Both the position numbers and the translations under genes were made by a program. Under the pieces are notes generated by a model, which saw only the letters and a program-made list of their open reading frames with translations, did not search any database and was not told where the DNA came from. Below are positions 4,721 to 5,369 of a stretch of 5,369 bases of DNA, piece after piece (within the stretch, counting starts at the first letter, position 1; every line of letters begins with the position of its first letter). This DNA is from Frankia sp. (GTDB lineage Bacteria > Actinomycetota > Actinomycetes > Frankiales > Frankiaceae): NCBI GenBank assembly GCA_019689615.1, contig JADGHD010000377.1, positions 1 through 5,369 on the forward strand. The letters run 5' to 3'.

Positions 4721-5369
4721 CTACAGGTAGCGGCGGGCCGGCTCCACCATCGCGCGGACCGTCTTGCCGTCGTGGAACTCGCCGATCGCGGTCATCACCC
4801 AGGTCGGGGTGTTCGGGTCCCGCTGCACCTTGCACATCACCAGGCCGGTGGACGGCTTGGAGTCGGACAGGTCGAACCGGACCAGCTCCTGGTTGGTCAG
4901 GTCGTCGACCAGGCGGCAGTACGCCCGGGCGATCTGGGTGAACGGCTGGCCCTGGAAGCTGTTCACGGTGAAGACCAGGGTGACCACGCTGGGCGGGAGC
5001 GCGCCCAGGTCGACGAAGATCGTCTCGTCGTCGCCCTCGCCCTGGCCGGTCAGGTTGTCGCCGGAGTGGCGGACCGCCCCGCGGGCCCCCTTCTTCGACA
5101 TGAACCACACCTTGTCGACGTCCTTGCCGCGGGCGTCGTACAGGATGCAGGACGCGTCCAGGTCGATGTTGCGGCCGTAGGCTGCCGGGTCCCAGCCGAG
5201 GCCCATCCTGACCCGGGTCAGCGGCGGGGCGCCGGTCTTGACCAGCGAGACCGCCTCGCCCTTGCGCAGCGACACCCGGCCCTTGTCCAGGTTGACCCGG
5301 CCACCCGCCGGGGCAGCGGTGGGCGGCGCTGCCGGGGGCGGCGCGCCCCACTGCCCGGCCGGCGGGGGC
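4721..5369 (-). CDS. TerD-family calcium-binding stress protein (5' partial)
   Basis: TerD-domain proteins bind calcium and are linked to tellurite, oxidative and envelope stress responses; actinomycetes carry several copies and their exact role is open. The TerD domain runs from VSLRKGEAVSLVKTG to the C-terminus. Numbered from GTG 5275, it shows GLGWDP (25-30), the calcium-site segment DLDAS (38-42), SGDNLTGQGEGDDE (71-84), IARAYCRLVDD (115-125) and GEFHDGKTVRAM (165-176). GTG 5275 would give 184 residues, close to the family norm. The frame stays open to the window edge through GRVNLDKGR, itself TerD-like, preceded by a Pro/Ala-rich linker, so the true start is very likely beyond the edge. 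The C-terminus (ARRYL, TAG at 4721) is complete. It converges on mrp; nothing shows a functional link to it. Confidence 0.9.
   Translation of the reverse strand, partial: PPPAGQWGAPPPAAPPTAAPAGGRVNLDKGRVSLRKGEAVSLVKTGAPPLTRVRMGLGWDPAAYGRNIDLDASCILYDARGKDVDKVWFMSKKGARGAVRHSGDNLTGQGEGDDETIFVDLGALPPSVVTLVFTVNSFQGQPFTQIARAYCRLVDDLTNQELVRFDLSDSKPSTGLVMCKVQRDPNTPTWVMTAIGEFHDGKTVRAMVEPARRYL

Noticed and set aside
4662..5351. 229-codon minus-strand open frame over the TerD gene
   Set aside because: It is in a different frame from the clear TerD domain and encodes a Gly/Pro/Arg-rich product, so it is a shadow of terD.

Overview
The window comes from a very GC-rich actinomycete. Codons end almost always in G or C, starts are GTG or TTG, and the protein families are actinobacterial in style. 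The gene set and the htrA-tatB-mrp grouping resemble the sigE-rseA-htrA-tatB...mrp neighbourhood of mycobacteria as I remember it. The very high GC and the long Pro/Ala/Arg-rich linkers would suit a Frankia-like or related lineage, but that placement is inference.

Layout, left to right: (1) a membrane-anchored HtrA/DegP-type serine protease with a PDZ domain, + strand, cut by the left edge; (2) tatB of the twin-arginine translocase, + strand; (3) a convergent MarR-family regulator, - strand, ending 28 bp from tatB; (4) a 453-bp divergent intergenic region with a GC-only homopolymer patch, a four-copy 15-bp tandem repeat, a possible 50-codon small ORF and a perfect 9-bp hairpin; (5) mrp/apbC, a P-loop ATPase iron-sulfur carrier, + strand, TTG start; (6) a convergent intergenic region with a strong 14-bp terminator hairpin followed by extreme C/G homopolymer runs; (7) a TerD-family stress protein, - strand, running off the right edge.

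HtrA and TatB both belong to the envelope: protein quality control outside the membrane, and export of folded proteins. Mrp is cytosolic and supports Fe-S cluster delivery; many Tat substrates carry cofactors, so the grouping makes loose functional sense. The MarR regulator lies back-to-back with mrp across the repeat-bearing region, so it could control itself and/or mrp. TerD is a predicted calcium-binding stress protein with no obvious link to the others.

The most notable observations are: the first 18 bases look like a Tn5/Nextera mosaic-end adapter, so the apparent start of the first gene is an artefact; two genes share an identical TACGCT-N6-GTG leaderless promoter arrangement; the mrp leader region has a layout that could be a regulatory leader; and two intergenic homopolymer patches are probably at least partly sequencing or assembly artefacts. 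I see no mobile element, CRISPR array, tRNA or rRNA, and no clearly new multi-gene system.
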